Shown here: in pieces, positions 1-6,803 of the stretch
Layout: each line of letters starts with the position of its first letter
How positions within the stretch are numbered: position 1 is the first letter of the stretch
Source: an uncultured Chryseobacterium sp.
GTDB taxonomy: Bacteria; Bacteroidota; Bacteroidia; Flavobacteriales; Weeksellaceae
Direction: 5' to 3'
DNA length: 64,000 bases
NCBI GenBank assembly: GCA_913776245.1
Contig: CAJYLO010000002.1
Coordinates: forward strand, 1-64,000
Program-made: the position numbers and the translations under genes
Notes under the pieces: generated by a model
The model's database searches: none
What the model saw: only the letters and a program-made list of their open reading frames with translations
What the model was told of the DNA's origin: nothing

Positions 1-2
1 TG

Positions 3-110
3 GCAATTTTGAACGCTGTAAGAAATAAGATTATTCACAGGATTTTCGCACTCGCTAAAAATGGAAAATCCTATGAAAAAAATTATATAAATAGTTTGAA
101 TATGTCATAG
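3..110 (+). pseudogene. C-terminal piece of an IS110-family transposase (partial at window edge)
   Basis: An open frame enters from the left edge and ends at TAG 108-110. Its 35 visible residues include NAVRNKIIHRIFALAKNG and a following SYEKNY. This resembles the C-terminal end of IS110-type (Transposase_20) proteins of Bacteroidota, where an INAIRNK...HR.FAV.K.G..Y...Y pattern is common. Only the tail is in view, so whether the transposase is intact upstream cannot be judged; 'pseudogene' here means partial. IS110 elements encode a structured bridge RNA in a non-coding end, so the flanking DNA could belong to the element. The family call is by eye. Confidence 0.5.
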
Positions 111-165
111 AAATCGGAATGACAAAATTATGTTTTTATGTTGAATCCTGTTTTATGTTGAATTT

Positions 166-270
166 GCAGCCCGACTTGAGCGGAAATCCTTTTTTGCTTG
201 CGTTTCAAGTTTTAATTAATCTGAAGTCTTCTGCAAAAAAGATTGGGAGCGGAAGGCGGAAATAGCTGCC
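166..270. repeat. Dispersed GCAGCCCGAC...AGCTGCC repeat, copy 1
   Basis: The outer ends GCAGC and GCTGC are inverted, and inner arms TTTTTTGC and GCAAAAAA can pair around a variable core. The conserved blocks are GCAGCCCGACTTGAGCGGAA on the left and GATTGGGAGCGGAAGGCGGA on the right. Related copies lie at 22041-22121, 45371-45476 and 50871-50949. All four are intergenic. Confidence 0.75.
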
Positions 271-336
271 ATAAAAACAATGACAAATTGCTATTCGACA
301 CAGTCAAAAGCTGTCCAAATCAACACAATCACAAAT

Positions 337-1614
337 TTAATTCAAAACTTCTTTTAATCGGTCTTTGTTCAATCGGTTTTCCCAATTGGAAACAACAACT
401 GTGGCCACCGCATTCCCAATAACATTGGTCAACGCACGGCATTCTGACATGAACTTATCAATCCCGAGAATCAGAGTCATTCCGGCAATCGGAACTTCCG
501 GCACAACTGTTAAAGTTGCCGCCAACGTGATAAATCCTGCGCCTGTAACGCCAGCTGCACCTTTGGAACTCAGCATCGCCACCAAAAGCAAACCGAGCTG
601 ATGTTCCAGAGTCAAATCGATGTTACAGGCCTGAGCGATGAACAACGCCGCCAAAGTCATATAAATATTAGTGCCGTCGAGATTGAAAGAATAACCGGTC
701 GGAACCACCAAACCAACAACACCTTTGTCACAGCCTGCGTTTTCCATCTTTTTCATCAGTCCGGGAAGTGCAGGCTCTGACGAACTTGTTCCCAAAACCA
801 GAAAAATCTCTTCTTTGATGTACTTCAGAAATTTGAAAATATTGAACCCGTTATACCAGGCCACGCTTTCTAAAATCAAAACAACGAACAACGCAGAAGT
901 CACGTAAAATGTTCCGACCAGCATTGCCAGATTTTTGAGCGATTCCACACCATATTTGCCAATTGTAAAGGCCATTGCTCCGAAAGCACCGATTGGTGCG
1001 AGTTTCATCAGGATTTCCACAATTTTGAAAATCGGAATTGTCAATGTCTGAAGAAAATCGAAAACAGGATAACTTTTCTCTGAAGTCAGCGCTAAAGCAA
1101 CTCCAAATAAAATCGCAACCAAAAGCACCTGTAAAATGTTATCACCAGTTAACGGACTAAATAAAGTTTCCGGAATAATATTGAAAATAAAACTGACCAA
1201 GGAATTATCGTGCGCGGCTTTGACATATTTCTCAACTTCTGCACCGTTCAGAGTATTTGGGTCAATATTTAATCCTTTTCCCGGCTGAACGATATGGCTG
1301 ACAATCATTCCGATTATCAAAGCTAAAGTGGAAAATGTAAAAAAGTAAATAAATGCTTTCCCGGCAACTCTTCCCACTTTTTTAAGGTCGCTCATTCCGG
1401 CAATTCCCGTGGAAACAGTCAGGAAAATAACCGGTGCAATAATCATTTTCACCAGCTTGATAAAGCCTTCGCCAAGCGGTTTCATTTTTTCGCCCAAATC
1501 GGGATAAAAATAACCGAGAGAAACACCGAAAACAATCGCAATCAATACCTGAATGTAGAGCAGCTGATAGAATTTTTTCGGTTTAGGAGGTTTTTGTTCA
1601 ATGTCCAAATTCAT
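337..1614 (-). CDS. dctA: Dicarboxylate:cation symporter (DAACS family, DctA-like)
   Basis: A 425-residue membrane protein of the glutamate/dicarboxylate:cation symporter family, probably taking up C4-dicarboxylates with protons or sodium across the inner membrane. Family hallmarks are visible: [11 protein letters not shown] in the early helices, the serine-rich re-entrant loop [13 protein letters not shown], the [10 protein letters not shown] segment in TM7, and the [11 protein letters not shown] second hairpin. Length is normal for DctA. The hydrophilic N-terminus ([10 protein letters not shown]) precedes the first helix. It is the first complete gene of the window, and the minus-strand phosphatase gene lies about 40 bases upstream of its start. 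A TAAATTTG -7-like box lies at 1632-1639, but no matching -33 element was found. DctA versus GltP specificity is inferred. Confidence 0.88.
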   Translation of the reverse strand: MNLDIEQKPPKPKKFYQLLYIQVLIAIVFGVSLGYFYPDLGEKMKPLGEGFIKLVKMIIAPVIFLTVSTGIAGMSDLKKVGRVAGKAFIYFFTFSTLALIIGMIVSHIVQPGKGLNIDPNTLNGAEVEKYVKAAHDNSLVSFIFNIIPETLFSPLTGDNILQVLLVAILFGVALALTSEKSYPVFDFLQTLTIPIFKIVEILMKLAPIGAFGAMAFTIGKYGVESLKNLAMLVGTFYVTSALFVVLILESVAWYNGFNIFKFLKYIKEEIFLVLGTSSSEPALPGLMKKMENAGCDKGVVGLVVPTGYSFNLDGTNIYMTLAALFIAQACNIDLTLEHQLGLLLVAMLSSKGAAGVTGAGFITLAATLTVVPEVPIAGMTLILGIDKFMSECRALTNVIGNAVATVVVSNWENRLNKDRLKEVLN

Positions 1615-1653
1615 AAAAGGAGCTTATCTTACAAATTTAGAATTGTTTATGAA

Positions 1654-2094
1654 TTATATCGTGTTGTTCCTGATTTTTTCTGCAATTATTTCGCAGGAAT
1701 CGTCCAGCATTTTGTAAACTTTATCAAAACCATCGATTCCGCCAAAATATGGGTCCGGAACTTCCAATTCGTTATCGAGAATCAATCTGATTTTATGTTT
1801 TTGGGAATCGTCTGCCATTTTCAGAACATCCTGATAATTGTTTTTGTCCATACAGAAAATCAGATCAAACTCATCTAAATCTGATTTTTTGATGGGTCGT
1901 GATTTTTGCATCGAAATGTCGATTCCATTTTTGAAAGCGGTCTTTACAGAACGTTCGTCGGGACCGCTACCTTCTTGATAATTGATGGTTCCGGCACTGT
2001 CTATGAAATAACTATCATCGAGCTTAGATTTTAAAATTCCTTCTGCCAAAGGACTTCTGCAAATATTACCGAGGCAGACCATTAGTATTTTCAT
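1654..2094 (-). CDS. Low-molecular-weight protein-tyrosine-phosphatase
   Basis: A 146-residue cytoplasmic phosphatase that hydrolyses phosphotyrosine through a cysteinyl-phosphate intermediate. The P-loop CLGNICRS starts at residue 7 (C7, R13) and the general-acid DP lies in VPDPYFGG near residue 115. Length matches the family (about 150). It should be distinguished from the arsenate-reductase version of the same fold at 3262-3678, which has the extra redox cysteines that are missing here. The physiological substrate is unknown. It is co-directional with dctA but probably separate. Confidence 0.88.
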   Translation of the reverse strand: MKILMVCLGNICRSPLAEGILKSKLDDSYFIDSAGTINYQEGSGPDERSVKTAFKNGIDISMQKSRPIKKSDLDEFDLIFCMDKNNYQDVLKMADDSQKHKIRLILDNELEVPDPYFGGIDGFDKVYKMLDDSCEIIAEKIRNNTI

Positions 2095-2201
2095 AACTTA
2101 TTTGTAAGATGTAAAAAGTGAAAAGTAAAAATGACTATAAATTTACTGATTTATCCATTTAATTAATATTTGGGAATAACAATTAACAGATGTTATTTCA
2201 A

Positions 2202-2287
2202 AAAGCCCTTCGACAAGCTCAGGGTGACATCTCGAATACTAACCACAATTATTTAAGCATTGTCAGGCTGAGCCTGTCGAAGCCTTT
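2202..2287. repeat. Inverted repeat of the CCTTCGACAAGCTCAGG type
   Basis: The left arm AAAGCCCTTCGACAAGCTCA and the right arm GAGCCTGTCGAAGCCTTT are imperfect inverse complements separated by about 30 bases. Sequences of this kind are widespread in flavobacterial intergenic DNA. It fills most of the 297-base gap between the phosphatase gene and arsR, with nothing else recognisable apart from the operator. Confidence 0.7.
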
Positions 2288-2365
2288 ATTAGTAAAAGAG
2301 ATAAGCCAATAAATTTAAAATAAAAAAAAGAATTCAAAATTGATTGGTTCATTAAATTTTAATCG

Positions 2366-2381
2366 TAATATTGCAATATTA
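2366..2381. promoter_or_regulatory. Probable ArsR operator, upstream of arsR
   Basis: TAATATTGCAATATTA is a perfect 16-bp palindrome ending ten bases before the arsR start. The 17-mer ATCGTAATATTGCAATA that contains most of it is repeated exactly before the next gene at 2738-2754. A duplicated palindrome flanking a dimeric repressor gene is the expected arrangement for autoregulation. Confidence 0.7.
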
Positions 2382-2391
2382 AATTATAAAA

Positions 2392-2718
2392 GTGGGGGCA
2401 ACCAAAACAGAACATTTTACCGAGCAGCAAAACAGAATTGCCAGCATCGCAAAAGCTTTAGGGCATCCGGCGAGAATTGCCATCATCGAATATTTGATGA
2501 AAGTGAATGAATGCATCTGTGGAGATATCGTGAATGAACTTCCGCTAGCTCAGCCAACGGTTTCACAACATTTGAAAGAACTCAAAAATGCGGGAATCAT
2601 TAAAGGAAATATCGAAGGTAATTCAATTTGCTATTGTATTGATGAAAAAGTAATCGAAATTATTAATTTTTATTTTTCAAAAGTCATCGAAACCGTTTCT
2701 AAAGAAAAATGTTGTTAA
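2392..2718 (+). CDS. arsR: ArsR-family metalloregulatory repressor
   Basis: A 108-residue winged-helix repressor expected to leave DNA when arsenite or a similar soft metal binds its thiols. The core ALGHPARIAIIEYL is followed by NECICGDIV, which holds the CxC pair typical of the ArsR metal site, then the recognition helix region AQPTVSQHLKELKNAGII. The C-terminus ends in KCC, offering further thiols. The start is GTG; no in-frame ATG lies upstream. It heads a tight operon of arsenic genes and is bracketed by two copies of a palindromic operator. Confidence 0.88.
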   Translation: MGATKTEHFTEQQNRIASIAKALGHPARIAIIEYLMKVNECICGDIVNELPLAQPTVSQHLKELKNAGIIKGNIEGNSICYCIDEKVIEIINFYFSKVIETVSKEKCC

Positions 2719-2737
2719 ACTTTTTTTGAAATACAAT

Positions 2738-2755
2738 ATCGTAATATTGCAATAA
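2738..2755. promoter_or_regulatory. Second probable ArsR operator, between arsR and the DUF6428 gene
   Basis: ATCGTAATATTGCAATA here is an exact copy of the 17-mer before arsR. Its core TATTGCAATA is a perfect 10-bp palindrome. Its position 32 bases before the next start suggests a second regulated promoter inside the operon. Confidence 0.62.
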
Positions 2756-2785
2756 ACCAAATAATTAATTTAAAATCTTACTAAT

Positions 2786-3250
2786 ATGACTCTTGAACAA
2801 ATCAAAGCGATACTTTCGACACTGGAAAATGTAGAATTTCAGTTGGAAAACGGAACTTTCGTACCGGAACACTTCCACGTTACTGAAGTTGGTCAAATCA
2901 CAAAAAACTTCATTGATTGCGGCGGTACGATTCGAAATGAAAAAGTCGTTAATTTCCAGCTCTGGAATGCCGATGACTATGAACATCGCCTTAAACCCGG
3001 AAAATTACTCAACATCATCAGACTTTCGGAAGAAAAACTGGGCATCGAAAATTCTGAAATCGAAGTAGAGTATCAATCTGATACAATTGGAAAATATGAT
3101 TTAGAATTTAATGGACAACATTTTATTTTGAAAAATAAAACAACAGCTTGTCTGGCTCAGGATGCCTGCAAAATTCCGACAGAAAAAACAAAAAGGAATT
3201 TATCCGAGTTAAGTTCTAACTCCTGCGCTCCCGGAAGTGGATGTTGCTAA
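2786..3250 (+). CDS. DUF6428 family protein of the ars operon
   Basis: A 154-residue soluble protein without a signal peptide. The pattern HFHVTEVGQI, DCGGT, NFQLW and the later CLAQDAC matches what I recall as DUF6428, a family found in flavobacterial arsenic operons. It ends in a cysteine-rich tail (SCAPGSGCC) that could bind thiol-reactive metals such as arsenite. Biochemical function is unknown; an arsenic-handling or accessory role is inferred from position between arsR and arsC. Its own copy of the operator lies just upstream. Confidence 0.78.
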   Translation: MTLEQIKAILSTLENVEFQLENGTFVPEHFHVTEVGQITKNFIDCGGTIRNEKVVNFQLWNADDYEHRLKPGKLLNIIRLSEEKLGIENSEIEVEYQSDTIGKYDLEFNGQHFILKNKTTACLAQDACKIPTEKTKRNLSELSSNSCAPGSGCC

Positions 3251-3261
3251 ATAAAAAAATT

Positions 3262-3678
3262 ATGAGTAAAAAAATCTTGGTGCTTTGTACGGGAAACAGT
3301 TGCAGAAGCCAGATTGCAGAAGGCTATCTAAGATATTTTGCAAAAGAAAAAGCGAAAATTTACAGCGCTGGCGTAGAAACTCACGGTGTGAATCCAAAAG
3401 CCATTGCGACAATGAAAGAAGACGGAATCGACATTTCCATTCATACTTCCAATAATATCGAGGAATATAAAAACATCGCCTTTGATTTTGTCATTACGGT
3501 TTGTGATAACGCCAAAGAACGATGTCCATTCTTTCCCTCAAAAGCTGTAAAATTTCATCATAATTTTCCTGATCCGGCAAAGACTACCGGAACTGAAGAT
3601 GAGATATTGGAAGAATTTAGAAAAGTCAGAGAACAAATCAAGAATTATTGTTTTAAATTCGTCAAAGAAAATCTTTAA
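3262..3678 (+). CDS. arsC: Arsenate reductase, LMW-phosphatase type (thioredoxin-linked ArsC)
   Basis: Reduces arsenate to arsenite. It has the LMW phosphatase P-loop CTGNSCRS (C9, R15) plus the redox pair C81 and C88 in VCDNAKERCPFF, matching the three-cysteine relay of the pI258 ArsC type, which is recycled by thioredoxin. I start it at ATG 3262 (138 residues, MSKKILVL) rather than the ORF-track ATG at 3241. The earlier start overlaps the preceding stop and adds an unlikely MLLNKKI. It shares a TAATG stop/start with the next gene, so translation is probably coupled. Confidence 0.88.
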   Translation: MSKKILVLCTGNSCRSQIAEGYLRYFAKEKAKIYSAGVETHGVNPKAIATMKEDGIDISIHTSNNIEEYKNIAFDFVITVCDNAKERCPFFPSKAVKFHHNFPDPAKTTGTEDEILEEFRKVREQIKNYCFKFVKENL

Positions 3679-4169
3679 TGAACTTCATAATCAAACCCTT
3701 AGAAGCAAATCATCAGACTAAAGTTTTAGGAATCTATAAGCTAGGCATAGAAACTAAAAATGCGACTTTCAATACCACTGTTCCAACTTGGGAAGAATGG
3801 GACAAAGGTCATTTTCAGCATTCCAGATTTGTAGTAGAAACAGGAAATAACATTGCAGGCTGGATTGCTATAAGTCCGGTTTCAACTCGTTGCAGTTATT
3901 CAGGCGTTGCGGAAGTGAGTGTTTATATTCATCCGAATTTTAATGGATTAGGATTGGCTTCTGAACTGATGAAAATTTTAATTTCTGAAAGTGAAAACAA
4001 TGGAATCTGGACACTACAGTCTAGTATTTTCCCGGAAAACAAAGCCAGCATAAAACTTCATGAGAAATTCGGATTCAGAAAAGTCGGCTACCGGGAAAAG
4101 ATTTCTAAATTGGATGGCGTTTGGAGAGATACGATTCTTTTTGAAAAACGGAGCCTGAACATATTATAA
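3678..4169 (+). CDS. GNAT acetyltransferase, phosphinothricin/arsinothricin N-acetyltransferase-like (ArsN-type)
   Basis: A 163-residue GNAT enzyme. The order PTWEEWDKGH, VAGW-like NIAGWIAISP, the beta-4 segment AEVSVYIHPNFNGLGLAS (acetyl-CoA pyrophosphate loop) and KLHEKFGFRKVGYREK resembles the PAT/ArsN group that acetylates phosphinothricin, methionine sulfoximine or arsinothricin. Position as last gene of an arsenic operon, with a one-base start overlap to arsC, favours an ArsN1-like role against an organoarsenical amino acid. Substrate is inferred only. The operon ends in a strong bidirectional terminator. Confidence 0.78.
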   Translation: MNFIIKPLEANHQTKVLGIYKLGIETKNATFNTTVPTWEEWDKGHFQHSRFVVETGNNIAGWIAISPVSTRCSYSGVAEVSVYIHPNFNGLGLASELMKILISESENNGIWTLQSSIFPENKASIKLHEKFGFRKVGYREKISKLDGVWRDTILFEKRSLNIL

Positions 4170-4173
4170 CAAA

Positions 4174-4197
4174 AAAGTCTGAACAATTTCAGACTTT
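4174..4197. terminator. Bidirectional intrinsic terminator between ars operon and dnaA
   Basis: AAAGTCTGAA and TTCAGACTTT form a perfect 10-bp stem with a 4-base loop, flanked by A and T runs. It lies between convergent genes and can serve both. Confidence 0.85.
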
Positions 4198-4202
4198 AAT
4201 TA

Positions 4203-5657
4203 TTAATGAGCAATTTTCTCTTTAAGATCCTTGATGTATTTCTTCAATTCTTTATCAATTTTGGAAACATCCCGAATCGTGTCGCAAGCGTACATCACGG
4301 TTGAGTGATCTTTGCCGCCCATTTCCTCACCGATTTTTGTGAACGTTGCATTCGTATATTCTTTAGCAAAATACATTGCCAGCTGTCTCGGCAAAGCGAT
4401 TTCTCTTTTTCTTGTTTTAGATAACAGCTGCTCTCTCTGGATTCCGAAGTAATCACAGATAACCTCCTGAATATAAGGAATATTAATGGTTTTTTTCTGA
4501 GTAGTCGCCAGCTTATTGATGGTATCTTTTAAAAGATCAAGACTGAAATCTGATTTGTAAACTGTAGAGTAAGCAATTACTGCATTCACAACTCCGATCA
4601 GTTCTCTAACGCCATTGGTTTTAACTTCTGAAGCCAGATAATCCAGCATATCATCGGTTAGTTCTATTCCGTCACGGCTTAACTTATCAACGATGATTTT
4701 TCTTCTGGTTTCGAAATTTGGCGATTTGATTTCTGCTGAAAGACCCCATTTGAAACGGGAAATAATTCTTTCCTGTGTATCCAGAATATCCGCCGGCGCT
4801 TTATCAGAGGTCAATATGATTTGTTTGCCGTTCTGGTGCAGATAATCAAAAATATGGAAGAAACTGTCCTGCGTTGCTGCTTTACCGGACAGAAACTGAA
4901 TATCATCGATAATCAAAACATCAATCATCTGATAATAGTTCTGGAAGTCTGTTTTGTTCTGGGATTTAGCTGCTTTTACAAAATCCTGGATAAATTTTTC
5001 CGAAGACTGATAAAGGACAACTTTATCAGGAAAAGAAGCTTTTACTTCCAAACCTATTGCCTGAGCAAGGTGCGTTTTTCCTACACCATAACCGCCGTAA
5101 ACAAACAGCGGGTTAAAAGCTGTTGCACCAGGTCTTTTTGCAATCGATTTTGCAACCGTGCAGGCAAACTTGTTGCTTTCGCCTTCTACGAAATTATCAA
5201 AAGACTGATCTGCTTTAAGGTTAGAATCAATATTGATTTTTTTGATTCCTGGAACGACAAAAGGATTAATGTTATTTTCCTTAATAACCGGTCTTGCTTC
5301 CTGAATTTTGGGTGCCTGTGTAGAAATCCCCTTTACATTTACAGTGATTGGTTTTTCCTTTCCTGCAGGCTTATTTTCCATCACGGAATACCACAATTTC
5401 ACCCCTTTACCGATATTTTTTTTGAGCGCAGCAGACAGTAAAGACAGATAATTGTCCTCAATATATTCTTTGTAAAAATCGCTGGGAACTAGCAACGTAA
5501 GATTATTGTTCACCAAAGAAATTGGCTGAACCTTATCAAATAATAAGTCGAAAGAATTTTCTAACTTTTTGAGGTCTGTGTTATCCTCCGCTGCGTTTAG
5601 ATTGTCCCTCATGAATTGGAGACACCTATCCCAGATCAATACTAAATTTTCATTCAT
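4203..5657 (-). CDS. dnaA: Chromosomal replication initiator DnaA
   Basis: A 484-residue AAA+ ATPase that binds DnaA boxes and opens the origin. Domain I (oligomerisation, about 1-90) is followed by a variable linker. The AAA+ core has Walker A GGYGVGKTH near residue 187 and Walker B VLIIDDIQF. Domain IV ends with the signature KDHSTVMYACDTI. Length and order are normal. The flanking intergenic sequence shows no cluster of TTATCCACA boxes and no dnaN neighbour, so the gene does not mark an origin here. Confidence 0.97.
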   Translation of the reverse strand: MNENLVLIWDRCLQFMRDNLNAAEDNTDLKKLENSFDLLFDKVQPISLVNNNLTLLVPSDFYKEYIEDNYLSLLSAALKKNIGKGVKLWYSVMENKPAGKEKPITVNVKGISTQAPKIQEARPVIKENNINPFVVPGIKKINIDSNLKADQSFDNFVEGESNKFACTVAKSIAKRPGATAFNPLFVYGGYGVGKTHLAQAIGLEVKASFPDKVVLYQSSEKFIQDFVKAAKSQNKTDFQNYYQMIDVLIIDDIQFLSGKAATQDSFFHIFDYLHQNGKQIILTSDKAPADILDTQERIISRFKWGLSAEIKSPNFETRRKIIVDKLSRDGIELTDDMLDYLASEVKTNGVRELIGVVNAVIAYSTVYKSDFSLDLLKDTINKLATTQKKTINIPYIQEVICDYFGIQREQLLSKTRKREIALPRQLAMYFAKEYTNATFTKIGEEMGGKDHSTVMYACDTIRDVSKIDKELKKYIKDLKEKIAH

Positions 5658-5762
5658 TTTTCTGCTGCTATTACCGGTAAGATTTTAGTTTTTTTAGAAG
5701 AAGACAAATATCCAATTATTAATTTTTATAAAAAAATTTTTTAGCTATTGATTATTTAAAAA

Positions 5763-5770
5763 TATATTTG
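5763..5770 (+). promoter_or_regulatory. -7 promoter box of the thioesterase gene
   Basis: TATATTTG fits the Bacteroidota consensus TAnnTTTG. It abuts the ORF-track ATG at 5772, so transcription would start inside that ORF, which supports the later ATG at 5793. No well-spaced -33 TTG is evident. Confidence 0.45.
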
Positions 5771-5792
5771 TATGAATTATTATTGGCTTAAA

Positions 5793-6203
5793 ATGATACA
5801 TACAACCCACTCAATAAGAGTACGTTACGGAGAAACCGATCCTATGAAATATGTCTATTACGGAAACTATGCAGAATATTTTGAAGTAGCGAGAGTTGAG
5901 CTTTTCCGCAGTCTCGGAATATCTTATGATGAGATAGAAAAGCGTGGGATTTTTCTCCCCGTTTCGGAATATAAAATCAAATATCTGAAACCTGCACTTT
6001 ATGATCAGCTTCTGGAGATTCATACCTACATCAGAAAAATACCCGGAGTTAAAATTGAATTCGATTATGAGATCTATAATGAAGACAAAATAAAAATAAC
6101 CGAAGCATCCACAACCCTGTTTTTTCTGGATGCCCAAAACAATAAAATCTCCAGATGCCCCTCTTTTTTGATGGAATTAATTGAAAAGCACTGGAAAATT
6201 TAA
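5793..6203 (+). CDS. Acyl-CoA thioesterase, YbgC/4HBT hotdog family
   Basis: A small hotdog-fold enzyme expected to hydrolyse acyl-CoA thioesters in the cytoplasm. The motif VRYGETDPMKYVYYGNY followed by YFEVARVE corresponds to the family active site, where the Asp of ETD is catalytic. With ATG 5793 the product is 136 residues, the usual YbgC length. The ORF-track start at 5772 would add MNYYWLK and lies too close to a -7 box to be transcribed. It runs divergently from dnaA. Confidence 0.85.
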   Translation: MIHTTHSIRVRYGETDPMKYVYYGNYAEYFEVARVELFRSLGISYDEIEKRGIFLPVSEYKIKYLKPALYDQLLEIHTYIRKIPGVKIEFDYEIYNEDKIKITEASTTLFFLDAQNNKISRCPSFLMELIEKHWKI

Positions 6204-6272
6204 TTTTTGCTCAAAATTTGTATTGACTCATTAGACGACTTAACTTACAGATAATCAACAAATATTAGTCTA

Positions 6273-6794
6273 ATGAAAAATACGATCTTTTTGCTCGCAT
6301 GTTTTTTCCTTTTCTCCTGCGTAAGAAATGACATGGACCTGAAAACACTTCAGGGGCTCATTAGCAAAAGCAATTACACCAATAAGCTAAGCATTAATGG
6401 CGAGATGAAGTTTTATAACGAGGCGGGAAAAACAGATATCAGGTTTGAGGATTATCTTAAAAAGTATAATGTTACTACGTTGGTTGCCGGTGATTTTAAT
6501 CATGATGGCGAAGAAGACTACTTGGCCAATGTAAGTAATAATTTTAATAAAGCATCCTTTGCACCTTCGGAATATTTTCCTATTATTATCATTCTGAAAA
6601 GCGGAAATTATTTTATTTTCAAGCTGGATAAATTCTTTGGTGCAAAATCTGTCGGAACAAAGCTTAAGATCAGTGACAAAGATTACATTCTTCTGTTTTC
6701 TAAAGATCGCGATAATAACAATAGTATTAAAAAAGATACGCTTAATTTTGAGAATAACACAATCGCCGCTTTTGAAAAAAACAAGAATAATTAA
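6273..6794 (+). CDS. Hypothetical lipoprotein with a calcium-binding-like repeat
   Basis: A 173-residue protein with a signal peptide ending in the lipobox LFSC (Cys about residue 16), so probably a lipoprotein. GDFNHDGEEDYL in the middle resembles the DxNxDGxxD loop of FG-GAP/VCBS or dockerin-like calcium sites. No enzyme signature was seen. It lies nine bases before the secreted GH43-like gene and may be cotranscribed with it. Confidence 0.72.
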   Translation: MKNTIFLLACFFLFSCVRNDMDLKTLQGLISKSNYTNKLSINGEMKFYNEAGKTDIRFEDYLKKYNVTTLVAGDFNHDGEEDYLANVSNNFNKASFAPSEYFPIIIILKSGNYFIFKLDKFFGAKSVGTKLKISDKDYILLFSKDRDNNNSIKKDTLNFENNTIAAFEKNKNN

Positions 6795-6803
6795 ATATAT
6801 ATA

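Larger units (their letters stand above)
1..336. other. Intergenic left edge: transposase tail plus dispersed repeat
   Basis: Apart from the 35-codon transposase tail this stretch has no convincing gene. It holds one copy of the approximately 100-bp GCAGCCCGAC repeat (166-270) and an AT-rich segment before the 3' end of the minus-strand symporter gene. Confidence 0.6.

Noticed and set aside
337-1614. Promoter for dctA at 1632-1639
   Set aside because: The TAAATTTG box is present but no -33 TTG is found at 17-23 bases, so it is mentioned only in the gene entry.
4821-5441. 206-residue plus-strand ORF
   Set aside because: Antisense shadow of dnaA, with cysteine- and phenylalanine-rich composition typical of reverse-complement reading.
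4203-5771. Replication origin next to dnaA
   Set aside because: The short flanks contain no run of TTATCCACA-type boxes, no AT-rich unwinding region of note, and no dnaN or other origin-linked gene.
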